30,270 nt of DNA from Corynebacterium sp. (GCF_030530965.1 NZ_JAUMTY010000007.1:30496-60765); one strand, 5' to 3'. Counted from the stretch's first letter, positions 7,586-15,853 are shown. The notes: generated by a model from the sequence alone, not told the origin. Numbers and translations: made by a program.

Positions 7586-8200
7586 CTATTCCTGTGTTGT
7601 TGTGCGGTGAGCCTGACGACGACCTTTGCGACGTAACCACCACACGCGGATAGCGCCGAAAATGGACAGGACGACGACGAGGGCGATGTTGCCAAAGACG
7701 TCAAGGATGACGACGCCGATGCCACTTTGGCCGGTCGGGTCCTGGTACGCGAGGTAGATGAACGGGATGGCGAACCCGGCGTAAATTCCTGCCGCGGCGG
7801 TGTACGCACCCGTATAGACGCGTGGCGTGAGGCAGGACAGTGCCGACGCCGATCCCACCAACAGAATCATGAAGGCAACGATTTGGTACGGCGTAGTGTC
7901 CGTCGGGGGAGGCCACGTCGGCGATGTTGTCGGTGACCAGGTTAAACACACACCGGCCGACACGAGAGATGCCACGATTGACCAGAAGAAGATGGTGAAT
8001 TCTCGTGTCGCGGGGACGCCATTCGGGGCCCCATTTGCTTCGTCGTCCTCTGCCGCCTGGGTGCCGCTGTGGTTATCCGGTGCTCCACGTCGGCGAGCCG
8101 ATCGACCCGCTGTTTCAATCCGGTAGGTCGCGCGGATGATGACGTACCACACCATCAGCGGAAGTCCGAAGAAGAATAAGACACCTAGTAGAACTGACAT
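7586..8200 (-). CDS. integral membrane protein, unknown function
   Basis: 204 residues from ATG 8200, with AAGGAG 9 nt upstream. There is one N-terminal membrane helix (VLLGVLFFFGLPLMVWYVII), then a polar cytoplasmic-type loop of about 40 residues rich in Asp, Glu, Ala and Asn, then four more hydrophobic helices (about 69-88, 105-122, 130-150, 158-182). It ends in an Arg/Lys-rich tail (WWLRRKGRRQAHR), consistent with a cytoplasmic C-terminus. I do not recognise a family. It follows the DUF3151 gene by 36 nt and is probably co-transcribed with it. Convergent with the Cj0069-family gene. Confidence 0.75.
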   Translation of the reverse strand: MSVLLGVLFFFGLPLMVWYVIIRATYRIETAGRSARRRGAPDNHSGTQAAEDDEANGAPNGVPATREFTIFFWSIVASLVSAGVCLTWSPTTSPTWPPPTDTTPYQIVAFMILLVGSASALSCLTPRVYTGAYTAAAGIYAGFAIPFIYLAYQDPTGQSGIGVVILDVFGNIALVVVLSIFGAIRVWWLRRKGRRQAHRTTTQE

Positions 8201-8236
8201 CGGCTGTCACTCCTTATGCCGTCTATTCTGCGCGGA

Positions 8237-8704
8237 CTAGTTAGCGCCGAGCTGATCGTCGATCAGCGCAGCGACGCATGACGGGTCAGAGTCCTCGAGG
8301 AGTTTCCGGCAGCGGTCGTATTCGTTATCTTCCCCGATAGTTCGGGCAGCGAGGGCAAGAGCAGCAATAGCCCGGAGGACCCCGCGGTTCGGCTCATGTG
8401 ACCACGGCACCGAGCCCCATCCTTTCCACCCATTCGCGCGTAAAGCGTCAAGGCCGCGGTGATAACCAGTCCGCGCATACGCGTAGGCAGCAACAGCCGC
8501 GCGGCGGTGATCGTCGGACCCCTGAGCAGCGGTCACATCGATGGAACGCAGTGCATCTTCGGCAAGCTCTGCCCATGCGAGTGAACTTGTGGGCACAGCG
8601 ACGACGACGTCGTTGAGGTTCTTTCCCTCGTCAATCAGCGCTTTGGCAGGATCGGCGGGGAGTTCGACGGGCGCGGGGGCTAAGAAATCACGGTGCTCAC
8701 TCAT
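8237..8704 (-). CDS. DUF3151 protein
   Basis: 155 residues from ATG 8704. The central block YARTGYHRGLDALRANGWKGWGSVPWSHEPNRGVLRAIAALALAA (reported here in part: GYHRGLDALR, VPWSHEPNRG) is the signature of actinobacterial DUF3151, a cytosolic family of about 140 residues with unknown function. It has no membrane segment. It has no Shine-Dalgarno, but a TAAACT box at 8711-8716 ends 6 nt before the ATG, the spacing expected of a leaderless mRNA. It is the first gene of a two-gene unit with the membrane protein at 7586-8200. Confidence 0.88.
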   Translation of the reverse strand: MSEHRDFLAPAPVELPADPAKALIDEGKNLNDVVVAVPTSSLAWAELAEDALRSIDVTAAQGSDDHRRAAVAAYAYARTGYHRGLDALRANGWKGWGSVPWSHEPNRGVLRAIAALALAARTIGEDNEYDRCRKLLEDSDPSCVAALIDDQLGAN

Positions 8705-8710
8705 AAGCCC

Positions 8711-8716
8711 AGTTTA
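8711..8716 (-). promoter_or_regulatory. -10 box for leaderless DUF3151 transcript
   Basis: TAAACT on the minus strand, 6 nt before ATG 8704, would place the transcription start on the A of the start codon. No good -35 is visible and no ribosome site exists. Confidence 0.5.
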
Positions 8717-8798
8717 AATGCGCCTACATAACAATGCTAGGGACTGGATTGCCTGCCCTTCGCGCAACCTTGGACGCGCCCGCGGCCCCCTTCGTCGG

Positions 8799-9458
8799 CT
8801 AACTAGCTTCAGGCTCGCTATTCCCCGGGCCGATTCCGTGCTCAATACCGGCAATGATGAATTCCACTTTGCTGTCCAGAAAACCTGTTCCCGGCATGTC
8901 CTTCATACCAAAGACATCGTCGTTGTCATCGGCTGATGTGGTGTACCGGTCAAGCGGGGTTTCTCCAGCGTCGTCGGTTGTTGTGAAGGACCGCATCTGG
9001 ATAAATGTGGTGATGGTGATATCACCAATGAAGTCCACGGCGAACGATGCGCACGGGAATCCGCCGGGAATATTGAGGCGAACCAGCCGGTCAATGAGCC
9101 TTCTGAAGCCAGGCAGAACACCGATAATCGCCTCGGGTTTGGTCATGATAACCGTGGGCGCCTCGGGGTAGCGGGAAAACAGGTCCCACGATCGGGAGCT
9201 GAACAGCCTCAGCGCGTCCTGCCACGTCGTGGCCACGGCCGGGTCATTAATGTGCTCGGCAAGCTTTTGCATCGCCGCTGCTTGTAGCTCGTCCCGCGAG
9301 GAAAACATGCGGTACAGCGCCGGGGGTTTAATTCCGAGTTTGTCGGCAACACCCCGGAGACTGAAAGTAGCGACGCCTTCCTCGAGCGCGGCTTGTACAG
9401 CCTGTTCCTTATCGAAGACGGGTTTGCGACCGGGCCCGGGACTCAAATTAATGACCAT
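8799..9458 (-). CDS. TetR-family repressor at the end of the ECF/ABC operon
   Basis: 219 residues from ATG 9458; an in-frame ATG at 9485 is possible. The start overlaps the end of the preceding ABC gene (stop at 9443) by 16 nt, so translation is probably coupled. The N-terminus carries a TetR helix-turn-helix (about 30-58: FSLRGVADKLGIKPPALYRMFSSRDEL), where the PALYRMF recognition helix is typical. The C-terminal domain (about 75-219) is the ligand and dimer part and resembles no group I can name. The position as last gene of the transporter operon suggests it senses the transported compound and represses the operon, with the palindrome at 15784-15795 as one candidate operator. That regulatory link is inference. 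Confidence 0.88.
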   Translation of the reverse strand: MVINLSPGPGRKPVFDKEQAVQAALEEGVATFSLRGVADKLGIKPPALYRMFSSRDELQAAAMQKLAEHINDPAVATTWQDALRLFSSRSWDLFSRYPEAPTVIMTKPEAIIGVLPGFRRLIDRLVRLNIPGGFPCASFAVDFIGDITITTFIQMRSFTTTDDAGETPLDRYTTSADDNDDVFGMKDMPGTGFLDSKVEFIIAGIEHGIGPGNSEPEAS

Positions 9459-11227
9459 CCTTGTGCTGCTTCGCGGGCACTCCATAGGTGTTGATACATG
9501 CCACTCGATGCAATGAGTTCATCGTGGGTGCCGACCTGCACAACGTTACCATCCTCATCGAGCACGACGATCTTGTCAGCATTGCGGATCGTGTTGAGCT
9601 TATGCGCGATAACCAGCACCGTTGAGCGATCACGAAGGTCATTAATGGCCTGCTCGATGTGCGCCTCATTATCGGGATCCAATGCCGACGTCGCCTCATC
9701 GAACAGCACAATCGGCGCCCGCTTGAGCAGAGCGCGGGCGATGGAAACGCGTTGACGCTCGCCACCAGAGAGCCGGTTTCCGCCCTCACCCACGGTGGAG
9801 TGCCACCCGCCGGGGAGCCGTTCGGCAATCTCATGAACCCCGGCCAGGGCTCCGGCGTGGTACACGTCGTCGTCGGTGGCATTGTCGTTTCCGACTTTGA
9901 TGTTGTCGTACAGGGTGGTGTCGTAGAGATACACATCCTGGAACACCATCGCAATTTGTTCCATCAGCTGCTCAGTGGGCTGGTCTTTGACATCGACGCC
10001 GCCGACGCTGACGCTTCCCGAGTCGACATCCCAGAAGCGGGCTATGAGACGGAAGAGCGTTGTCTTTCCGCTTCCCGACGGGCCGACGATCGCCGTGAGT
10101 CCGTGTTGAGGTGCCGTGAAGGACACATCATGAATGACGGGGTTGCCGCTGTGGTATCCGAACGTTGCTGACTTCATCGCCACTGTGCCCGGCTCGGGGA
10201 GTGATACACGCTTGGCAGGCGTCGGTAATTCGGGAGCGGACATGATCTCGTCGACCTGCCCGATGGGTTGACGCGCAACCTCAATGGCCAGGGTATTGCC
10301 GACGATCTCCTCAAGGATCTTGGAGAACCGGAGCGACACACCAATGAACGCAACCGTCGCGATGGGGGTCAACGTGCCGCTTGTGCCCAACACCACGGCC
10401 ACGATAATGAGCGCCACGGTGATAGCTTGCGCGCCGATCCCTGAGATCACATTGCCCGCCAGGCTTACCCATAGGTCTTTAGCATGGCTGCGGTAGTTGG
10501 CCGACCGTGCGCGGTCGAGCGGCTCATACGATTGTGCCCGCCCGGAGGCACGAAGCGACGGCTGCGTGTGCGCGAATTCCACCACGCGGCTGGCGAAGTC
10601 GATTTCGGTCGGAATGGTCATCCGTTCGCCGGCCCGTTTCAGAGCGCGGGTCGCCGTCGTTAATAAAAGTATGACCGGAATGGCGATCAAGAAAACGAGC
10701 CCGAGCTGCCATGCCCAGAACCAGGCAAGAACGGTCATCACGATCATGGTGGTCAATCCGCGAACGAGTGGGCCGAGGAAGTGCGCCGCGCCCTCGCCGA
10801 TTTGCATGAGGGACTGAGTGAGGAGGATGGATAACCGCGACGACACCGTGCGGTCGAACCACCCCAGTGGTAGCCGGGCTACTTTATTGCCGACGTTAAT
10901 AGTGCAATGGCGCAGCAGATCCATGGCTGCCATATACCCCGTTGTTTGTTGGGCGTAGGTCATGACGGCCCCGGCGATGGCCAGAACAATGAGCACCAGG
11001 ATCCATTGTGGCCATGTGAGCCCCATGGAGGTGCCGCCGTTGCTGTAGGCGGTGATGGCGGGGATCACCGCGAAGATGCCCACGCCTTCGATGATCCCGA
11101 GGACGACCGCGAACCACAGGCTGCGGATGAACTTCTTATAGCCCTCGGCGGTGAGGATGTTCCGGAAGTCCTTGATAAGGAGCAGGTTACGTGCCCACGC
11201 AAGGGTGGATTGAGATTCAGCGCTCAT
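9443..11227 (-). CDS. exporter-fold ABC half-transporter (YbtQ/IrtB/SiaE-like), second subunit
   Basis: 594 residues. ATG 11227 overlaps the previous stop as ATGA, and AGGAG lies 7 nt upstream. The N-terminal six-helix membrane domain spans about 30-320. The nucleotide-binding domain has Walker A GPSGSGKTT (382-390), Q-loop VFQDVYLYD, signature LSGGERQRV, Walker B IVLFDEATSALD and H-loop IAHK, all canonical. It pairs with the upstream gene as a heterodimer. Fused half-transporters of this class include Yersinia YbtPQ and mycobacterial IrtAB, which import siderophores despite the exporter fold, and streptococcal SiaDE. The direction of transport cannot be read from sequence. Neighbouring ECF genes and TetR argue for uptake or handling of one shared ligand. 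Confidence 0.92.
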   Translation of the reverse strand: MSAESQSTLAWARNLLLIKDFRNILTAEGYKKFIRSLWFAVVLGIIEGVGIFAVIPAITAYSNGGTSMGLTWPQWILVLIVLAIAGAVMTYAQQTTGYMAAMDLLRHCTINVGNKVARLPLGWFDRTVSSRLSILLTQSLMQIGEGAAHFLGPLVRGLTTMIVMTVLAWFWAWQLGLVFLIAIPVILLLTTATRALKRAGERMTIPTEIDFASRVVEFAHTQPSLRASGRAQSYEPLDRARSANYRSHAKDLWVSLAGNVISGIGAQAITVALIIVAVVLGTSGTLTPIATVAFIGVSLRFSKILEEIVGNTLAIEVARQPIGQVDEIMSAPELPTPAKRVSLPEPGTVAMKSATFGYHSGNPVIHDVSFTAPQHGLTAIVGPSGSGKTTLFRLIARFWDVDSGSVSVGGVDVKDQPTEQLMEQIAMVFQDVYLYDTTLYDNIKVGNDNATDDDVYHAGALAGVHEIAERLPGGWHSTVGEGGNRLSGGERQRVSIARALLKRAPIVLFDEATSALDPDNEAHIEQAINDLRDRSTVLVIAHKLNTIRNADKIVVLDEDGNVVQVGTHDELIASSGMYQHLWSAREAAQGWSLI

Positions 11228-13056
11228 TGTGCGACTCCTTGGGTGAGGTGCTTCCAGAAAGGCTGCTCGGCCAGTTCATCGGCGGTGCCTTGGGCGACGA
11301 TGCGACCGTGTTCCATGACGCAAATATGGTCAGCACCGGCGACGGATTCGGCATGGTGTCCGATGGCGAGGACCGTCCGGCCGCGTGCAAGTTGGGCGAG
11401 CGCGCGTTGGATGTCCGCCTCACAATCCGGGTCCGTGGCGGTGGTGGCTTCATCGAGGACGAGGACGGGGGCGTCGGCAAGGAGAGCGCGGGCGATGGCT
11501 AGCCGCTGCTTCTGGCCGCCGGAGAAGTCCGTTTGCCCGCCGAGGGTGGTATCAAAACCGTGGGGGAGTGCTTCGATGTCGTCGAGAATGTTTGCCTGAC
11601 GTGCGGCTTCGCGTATTGCTTCGTCGGACGCGTCGGGGCGAGGTAGGGAGATGATGTCGCGGATTGGGAGGTCCTGCAAATAAGGGTTTTGCAGGACGAA
11701 TGAAACCGTGGAATAGAGTTCCCGTTCGGTTAACTCTGTTAACGGTGTGCCGCCGATGGTGATCGTGCCGGAATCGGGATCACGGAAGCGGGCGAGCATT
11801 GTTGCGAGTGTGGATTTTCCGGACCCCGACGGGCCGACGAGGGCAGTCACCGTGTTGGGGCGAAGCCGGAGATTGATATTGCGCAGGGCGTCAACTTTGC
11901 CGTCGGCAGTGGAGTAGGCAAAGGACACGTCGGAGAAGACGATGTCCTGGTTGCCGGCGCTTGCTGAAGCATTGTCGTCCTCGGGATTGTGCTCCTCGGG
12001 GTAGGGAATTTGTTCTGTATCCAGCACCCCTTTGAGACGTAGCGCTGCGTTGCCCGCCTGCTGATATGCCCACGCAGTCGATCCCAGAACTTCAATCGTC
12101 CGTGGGAGGATCAGCGCGATCAATGAGCAGGTGAGAACCTCGGGAACCGTGACCCATCCAGCGCTGGCCATGAGCAGCCCAAACCCCACGTTGATGGCCA
12201 TGAGCGTCGAGACCGAGATGAACGAGAGCGACAGGGCAGAGGCGCGAATGAGCGGCCCGCACCATTCCCAGTAGAAGGAGGCAAAGTTCTTGCAAGCCTG
12301 AGTGAATCGGGCATGTGTCTCTCCGGTTCGTCCGAAGTTCTTGACGACGTAGATACCCTCGGTCAGTTCGACCGCTGCGGAGGAAATATCGCCCAGTTTG
12401 TCGTCCATTTCGGCGGTTTTGGTGCCCATGCCGCGCATGGTGAGTGCTTGCAGTGCGCCGTAAATGGGGAACGTGGCGATGGAGAGGAGACCGAGCCTCC
12501 AGTCGACGATGAACGCGTACGCCAGGAGAACCAGTGGCCCGGCGACCGCTGCGGTTTGTTCCACGGGAGCGTGGGCGATGAGCGTATGCACTTGTTTGAC
12601 GTCGTCGTTAATTGCTTTGCGCACTTTGCCGGTTGAGGTATCGCTGAACCACGATAAGGGCGCCCGCGCCAGGGTTTTCACCATGTTGCTTTGGATCGTG
12701 TCGCGCAACCGCAAGTCTGCGAAGTGTGAAATGGCTAGCGCAAGCGTGTACAGGAACGCCTGCGTCAGGAAGGCGTAGACAAGGATGATGGCGCTGCGCT
12801 TGATGTCGTCGTGGCTACCGTCGTTAAGAAGAAGGTCACCGATGTGGGTGAGTGCGACATAGGGGGCGACGGCGACGATGCACGACGCGAAAGCCAGGAT
12901 TCTGCACACCAGCAGCCGGCTCTGAACTGGCTTGATCAGCTGTTTGAGTGCGGCTTGGCTGGCTTTCCGCTTGTTCGAGTAACTCTCGGCGTCAACCGTT
13001 GGTGCCGATTGTGGCGATGGTGATGGTGTGGAGGTATCAGCGGTAACTGAAGTCAT
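11224..13056 (-). CDS. exporter-fold ABC half-transporter (YbtP/IrtA/SiaD-like), first subunit
   Basis: 610 residues from ATG 13056, with AAGGAG 6 nt upstream. A polar Ser/Thr/Pro-rich tail of about 35 residues precedes a six-helix membrane domain (about 50-340). The nucleotide-binding domain has Walker A GPSGSGKST (408-416), Q-loop VLQNPYLQD, signature FSGGQKQRL, Walker B VLVLDEATTATDPD and H-loop IGHH. The D-loop reads TATD instead of the usual SALD, and the signature begins with F rather than L, so the two sites of the heterodimer are probably not equivalent. The stop overlaps the start of the partner gene (ATGA). It begins 21 nt after the S-component gene and belongs to the same six-gene operon. 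Confidence 0.92.
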   Translation of the reverse strand: MTSVTADTSTPSPSPQSAPTVDAESYSNKRKASQAALKQLIKPVQSRLLVCRILAFASCIVAVAPYVALTHIGDLLLNDGSHDDIKRSAIILVYAFLTQAFLYTLALAISHFADLRLRDTIQSNMVKTLARAPLSWFSDTSTGKVRKAINDDVKQVHTLIAHAPVEQTAAVAGPLVLLAYAFIVDWRLGLLSIATFPIYGALQALTMRGMGTKTAEMDDKLGDISSAAVELTEGIYVVKNFGRTGETHARFTQACKNFASFYWEWCGPLIRASALSLSFISVSTLMAINVGFGLLMASAGWVTVPEVLTCSLIALILPRTIEVLGSTAWAYQQAGNAALRLKGVLDTEQIPYPEEHNPEDDNASASAGNQDIVFSDVSFAYSTADGKVDALRNINLRLRPNTVTALVGPSGSGKSTLATMLARFRDPDSGTITIGGTPLTELTERELYSTVSFVLQNPYLQDLPIRDIISLPRPDASDEAIREAARQANILDDIEALPHGFDTTLGGQTDFSGGQKQRLAIARALLADAPVLVLDEATTATDPDCEADIQRALAQLARGRTVLAIGHHAESVAGADHICVMEHGRIVAQGTADELAEQPFWKHLTQGVAQ

Positions 13057-13077
13057 TGTTTTCTCCTTGGTGACGGA

Positions 13078-13671
13078 TTACCGCGCGAGGCCGGCTCGCT
13101 CGAAGTGCTTACGGCTCATGCGGACACCGAACCACCCTCCGATGATGCCGAGGATGACAACAGTGATTCCCCACCCGACGAGGACCGGCACAGAGAATAG
13201 TGCCTGCATATCGTTGGCGTAGGAATCGCCCATTTGTTCGCTGATCTGCTCGTAGTAGCTGTCACTGTTAAAGACCATGGGTAGCAGGGGAACAATCATC
13301 CAGATCTGCGTCACGGCATAGGCGACGATGAGATTAGTGGGGCGAACACGGGTGGCACGGCCGCCTTCTGTGGCGATGAGATCGGCAATAAACCAGATGA
13401 CGAGGCCGGCCGGGATGATCCATATGGTGTGCCCCGGTGCCATGCCTAGGCCGATGATGAACCCGGTGAGTGTTAGCGCGCCTAACTTGGGCACTCGGGA
13501 CACCAGCAGAGCGATGATGACCCCGCCGCCGATAATTCCTACCGCCCACCCGACGAACATGAACGCTGGCCCAATAAAACCGACCATTCCGCAGATGTAG
13601 AAGAAGACGAAGTCAATGACGGCAAAGATAGCGATGTTGATGAGATCGCGTGTGGAGAGCGAAATCTTCAT
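13078..13671 (-). CDS. ECF transporter S component, MptD / Trep_Strep-type
   Basis: 197 residues. ATG 13671 overlaps the EcfA stop as ATGA and has GAAGGA 5 nt upstream; the ATG two codons earlier falls too close to that site. The protein is almost entirely hydrophobic with about six membrane helices. The stretch around VSRVPKLGALTLTGFIIGLG and GLVIWFIADLIATEGG matches what I recall of the TIGR02185/MptD-family substrate-binding subunits of ECF importers. S components fix the substrate of the importer; for this family a relative in group A Streptococcus (SiaF) has been linked to heme. No vitamin-type signature (biotin BioY, riboflavin RibU, thiamine ThiT) is visible. The substrate here is therefore a hypothesis. 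Confidence 0.82.
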   Translation of the reverse strand: MKISLSTRDLINIAIFAVIDFVFFYICGMVGFIGPAFMFVGWAVGIIGGGVIIALLVSRVPKLGALTLTGFIIGLGMAPGHTIWIIPAGLVIWFIADLIATEGGRATRVRPTNLIVAYAVTQIWMIVPLLPMVFNSDSYYEQISEQMGDSYANDMQALFSVPVLVGWGITVVILGIIGGWFGVRMSRKHFERAGLAR

Positions 13672-15074
13672 GAGCATCCTTCCAGGTGTAATTCGTGATC
13701 TGCGCAGAGGCTGATCAGTTCTGAGTCGTGGGTAATGACGATGACCACTCGCCCGTCGATCGCGAGCTGCCGGAGCAGCGAGGCGATTCCGCGTAGGTGG
13801 TGGGCGTCGACGCCCGACGTGGGTTCGTCGAAAATGACAATTCTTTTGTCGGCGGCGATGGCTGTGGCGATTGCTAATCGTTGGGCCTGGCCGCCCGATA
13901 AGGACAGGGGGTGGCGGTCAGCGACGTCGGTGAGGCCTAGTTCCTTGAGCAGGTGATCCGTGTCGGTGTCGGCGGAGCAGCCGAGGATGATTTCCCCGGT
14001 CACGGTGTCGCTGAATAATTGACGCCGAACGTCTTGCAAGACGAAGGCACAGTGTTGTTTCCTACGACGACGGGACAGCGGACGGCCCTCGTATTCGAAT
14101 GACCCCTGCGCCTTGTTGAAGCCACAGATGGCGCGGGCCAGCGTGGATTTTCCGACTCCGTTGTGCCCGGTGATGGCCGTTATTTTCCCCGATGGGAAGG
14201 TCAGCAGCGGATAGGACAACACCGGGTGGTCCCGTGTGTAGGAAAACTGGAGATTCCGCAGAACTAATCCACTGTCCGACGGAGGAGGCGGAGGAGGAAC
14301 GTGGGCGTCGGTAAAAGATAGTGCCCGCAGCCCCCGTTTTGTGCGTTCCTCGCGGTCGAGGGAGAACAGCTCGGCGCCTGTCATGTGTTCGACGACGCGG
14401 CCATGGTCCATGCGGTAGACGTCGTCGACAAGATCGCGGAACAGGTGGAGGCGATGCTCGGCAATGACGAGCGTCTTCCCGGCGCGTTTGAGGTTGGTGA
14501 TTATTTCGCGGAAATCTGCGATGGCCTCGGGTGAGAGGTTCGAGGTGGGTTCGTCGAAAAAGTACAGATCAACCCCGGCGACCAGGGCACATGCGCACGC
14601 GACGCGTTGCAGTTCGCCGCCGGAGAGCGAGTCGATGCGCCGGCCGAGGAACTGTGTGATGTGGGTGTATCGGGCGGCTTCGTCGATTTTTTCCTCAATC
14701 ACCTCGGGCGATACGCGATAGTTCTCGAGGCAAAATGCAAGCTCGGTGCTCACGTGAGAAGTGAAGAACTGTGTGCGGGGGTTCTGGAAAATAGATGACG
14801 AGTAGCGCCCGATGTCATGGAGCTGAGTTGTGCCGACGTTGCACCCGGCGAAGACGTCACCATCGAGGTCCCCGCCATAGAAGTGCGGAACCAAGCCATT
14901 CATCGTTCGGAGGAGAGTGGACTTCCCGCAACCGGACGCGCCGACGATGAGCGTCACTGACCCCGGCGCAAGGTTCAGAGTGATATCCGATAGACCATAG
15001 GCAGGAGAAAGGTCAGAGGGGTACCGGTAGCTGATGTTGCTCAGCGTGATTGGGGCTCCTGTGGAGGTCGTCAT
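13668..15074 (-). CDS. fused ECF transporter ATPase with two ABC domains (EcfA-EcfA')
   Basis: 468 residues from ATG 15074, which overlaps the EcfT stop as ATGA; an in-frame ATG at 15089 would overlap EcfT by 19 nt. Domain 1 (about 8-225) has Walker A GASGCGKST (45-53), signature LSGGELQRV, Walker B LYFFDEPTSNLS and H-loop IAEHR. Domain 2 (about 265-465) has Walker A GHNGVGKST, Q-loop VLQDVRRQLFSD, signature LSGGQAQRL, Walker B IVIFDEPTSGVD and H-loop ITHD. A proline-rich linker (about 258-265, five prolines in a row) joins them. In ECF importers two such ATPases drive EcfT and the S component; here they are one polypeptide. It is dedicated to this operon because S and T genes flank it. Confidence 0.93.
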   Translation of the reverse strand: MTTSTGAPITLSNISYRYPSDLSPAYGLSDITLNLAPGSVTLIVGASGCGKSTLLRTMNGLVPHFYGGDLDGDVFAGCNVGTTQLHDIGRYSSSIFQNPRTQFFTSHVSTELAFCLENYRVSPEVIEEKIDEAARYTHITQFLGRRIDSLSGGELQRVACACALVAGVDLYFFDEPTSNLSPEAIADFREIITNLKRAGKTLVIAEHRLHLFRDLVDDVYRMDHGRVVEHMTGAELFSLDREERTKRGLRALSFTDAHVPPPPPPSDSGLVLRNLQFSYTRDHPVLSYPLLTFPSGKITAITGHNGVGKSTLARAICGFNKAQGSFEYEGRPLSRRRRKQHCAFVLQDVRRQLFSDTVTGEIILGCSADTDTDHLLKELGLTDVADRHPLSLSGGQAQRLAIATAIAADKRIVIFDEPTSGVDAHHLRGIASLLRQLAIDGRVVIVITHDSELISLCADHELHLEGCS

Positions 15075-15781
15075 GCCATCAGCCCCCATCCGTGTGCGAT
15101 TTCGTAACCTCGGAAAGCCATCACCACGCCCAGCGCTATGAGTATGCAGAGGTCAGCGGAGGAAAACCGGAGGTGGCTAATCGTCGTTCGCGGGCCCGAT
15201 CCGAGCCCCTTGATGATGGATGCTGCAGAGAGCTCGTCGGCTAGACGGGCACCTGCCGCAAGCAAGGGGATGATGACGTATTCGACGGTGCGAAGAGGGC
15301 CTATTGTGTTGAGCTTTCGCAGTGCTAAGGCCTGACGGATTGCCTGGATTTCGGCGACGGCCATGGGGAAGAACCGGACGATGACCATGATGGGGACGAA
15401 TAACGCACGTGGCGCGTGCATGCGGGTGAGGACTGCGCCGATCTCGTCGATTCGGATGGAGTACGCGGCGGCAACTGTTGCACCGACGATTCCCGCGAAT
15501 CGGAACATCCAGTACGCGATGAAGGTGAGGAACACCGACACTGGTGAGTGCCATAGGTGGGGAAGGATGTAAAAGCAGCCAGCCCAGCCGACGACGAAAA
15601 GTACCCAACCGACAGAGAAGGCGAGTGGAGTGGTGACAGCGAGAAATACTCCGATGATGATGAGGGTGAGGGCGATGAGCGGTAACGATGAGCTACCCAT
15701 CACGACGAGGTTGCAGACAATCACGAAGAGCGCAAGGGTTCGTGGATCCGCATGTATGCCTCTGCGTGATTGCGTCCACAT
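15071..15781 (-). CDS. ECF transporter transmembrane coupling protein EcfT
   Basis: 236 residues from ATG 15781, the first gene of the six-gene operon. It has five or so membrane helices in the first half and in the final 25 residues, with an amphipathic cytoplasmic region between (about 118-205). That region carries the two coupling segments expected of EcfT: AIRQALALRKLN (about 150) and ADELSAASIIKGLG (about 182-195). The second departs from the canonical A-R-G (alanine-isoleucine-isoleucine-lysine-glycine instead), which suggests co-adaptation with the fused ATPase. It transmits ATP-driven movements to the S component. The ribosome site is weak (AGGG 7 nt upstream). Confidence 0.87.
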   Translation of the reverse strand: MWTQSRRGIHADPRTLALFVIVCNLVVMGSSSLPLIALTLIIIGVFLAVTTPLAFSVGWVLFVVGWAGCFYILPHLWHSPVSVFLTFIAYWMFRFAGIVGATVAAAYSIRIDEIGAVLTRMHAPRALFVPIMVIVRFFPMAVAEIQAIRQALALRKLNTIGPLRTVEYVIIPLLAAGARLADELSAASIIKGLGSGPRTTISHLRFSSADLCILIALGVVMAFRGYEIAHGWGLMA

Positions 15782-15783
15782 GT

Positions 15784-15795
15784 GTTAGCCCTAAC
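15784..15795. promoter_or_regulatory. palindrome GTTAG-CC-CTAAC, candidate operator of the ECF/ABC operon
   Basis: A perfect 5-bp inverted repeat with a 2-bp centre lies between the transcription start predicted from the promoter at 15825-15853 and ATG 15781. It is similar to the core of DtxR/IdeR iron boxes (TTAGGTTAGSCTAACCTAA): I count about 12 of 19 matches in the best alignment, but the half-site spacing is off by one. A TetR site is the alternative. Confidence 0.4.
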
Positions 15796-15824
15796 TACAT
15801 TATGAAAAATTAAAGCAATTAATA

Positions 15825-15853
15825 AATATAGGGCAGGTAGGCTGGGGTGTCAA
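15825..15853 (-). promoter_or_regulatory. near-consensus sigma-A promoter of the ECF/ABC/TetR operon
   Basis: On the minus strand TTGACA (15848-15853), 17-bp spacer, TATATT (15825-15830). The -35 is perfect and the -10 has five of six consensus bases. The start would be near 15818, leaving a 5' leader of about 36 nt that is very AT-rich and contains the palindrome at 15784-15795. Confidence 0.75.

Noticed and set aside
9443..9485. Overlap of the ABC gene and TetR gene as a frameshift or fusion
   Set aside because: Both proteins are complete (full ABC domain, intact HTH); the 16-nt overlap is ordinary translational coupling.
9443..15781. Transposon or phage remnants that would mark the ECF/ABC region as recently inserted
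   Set aside because: I saw no transposase, integrase, tRNA or flanking repeats, and the codon use looks like the neighbours; accessory status is inferred from gene content only.
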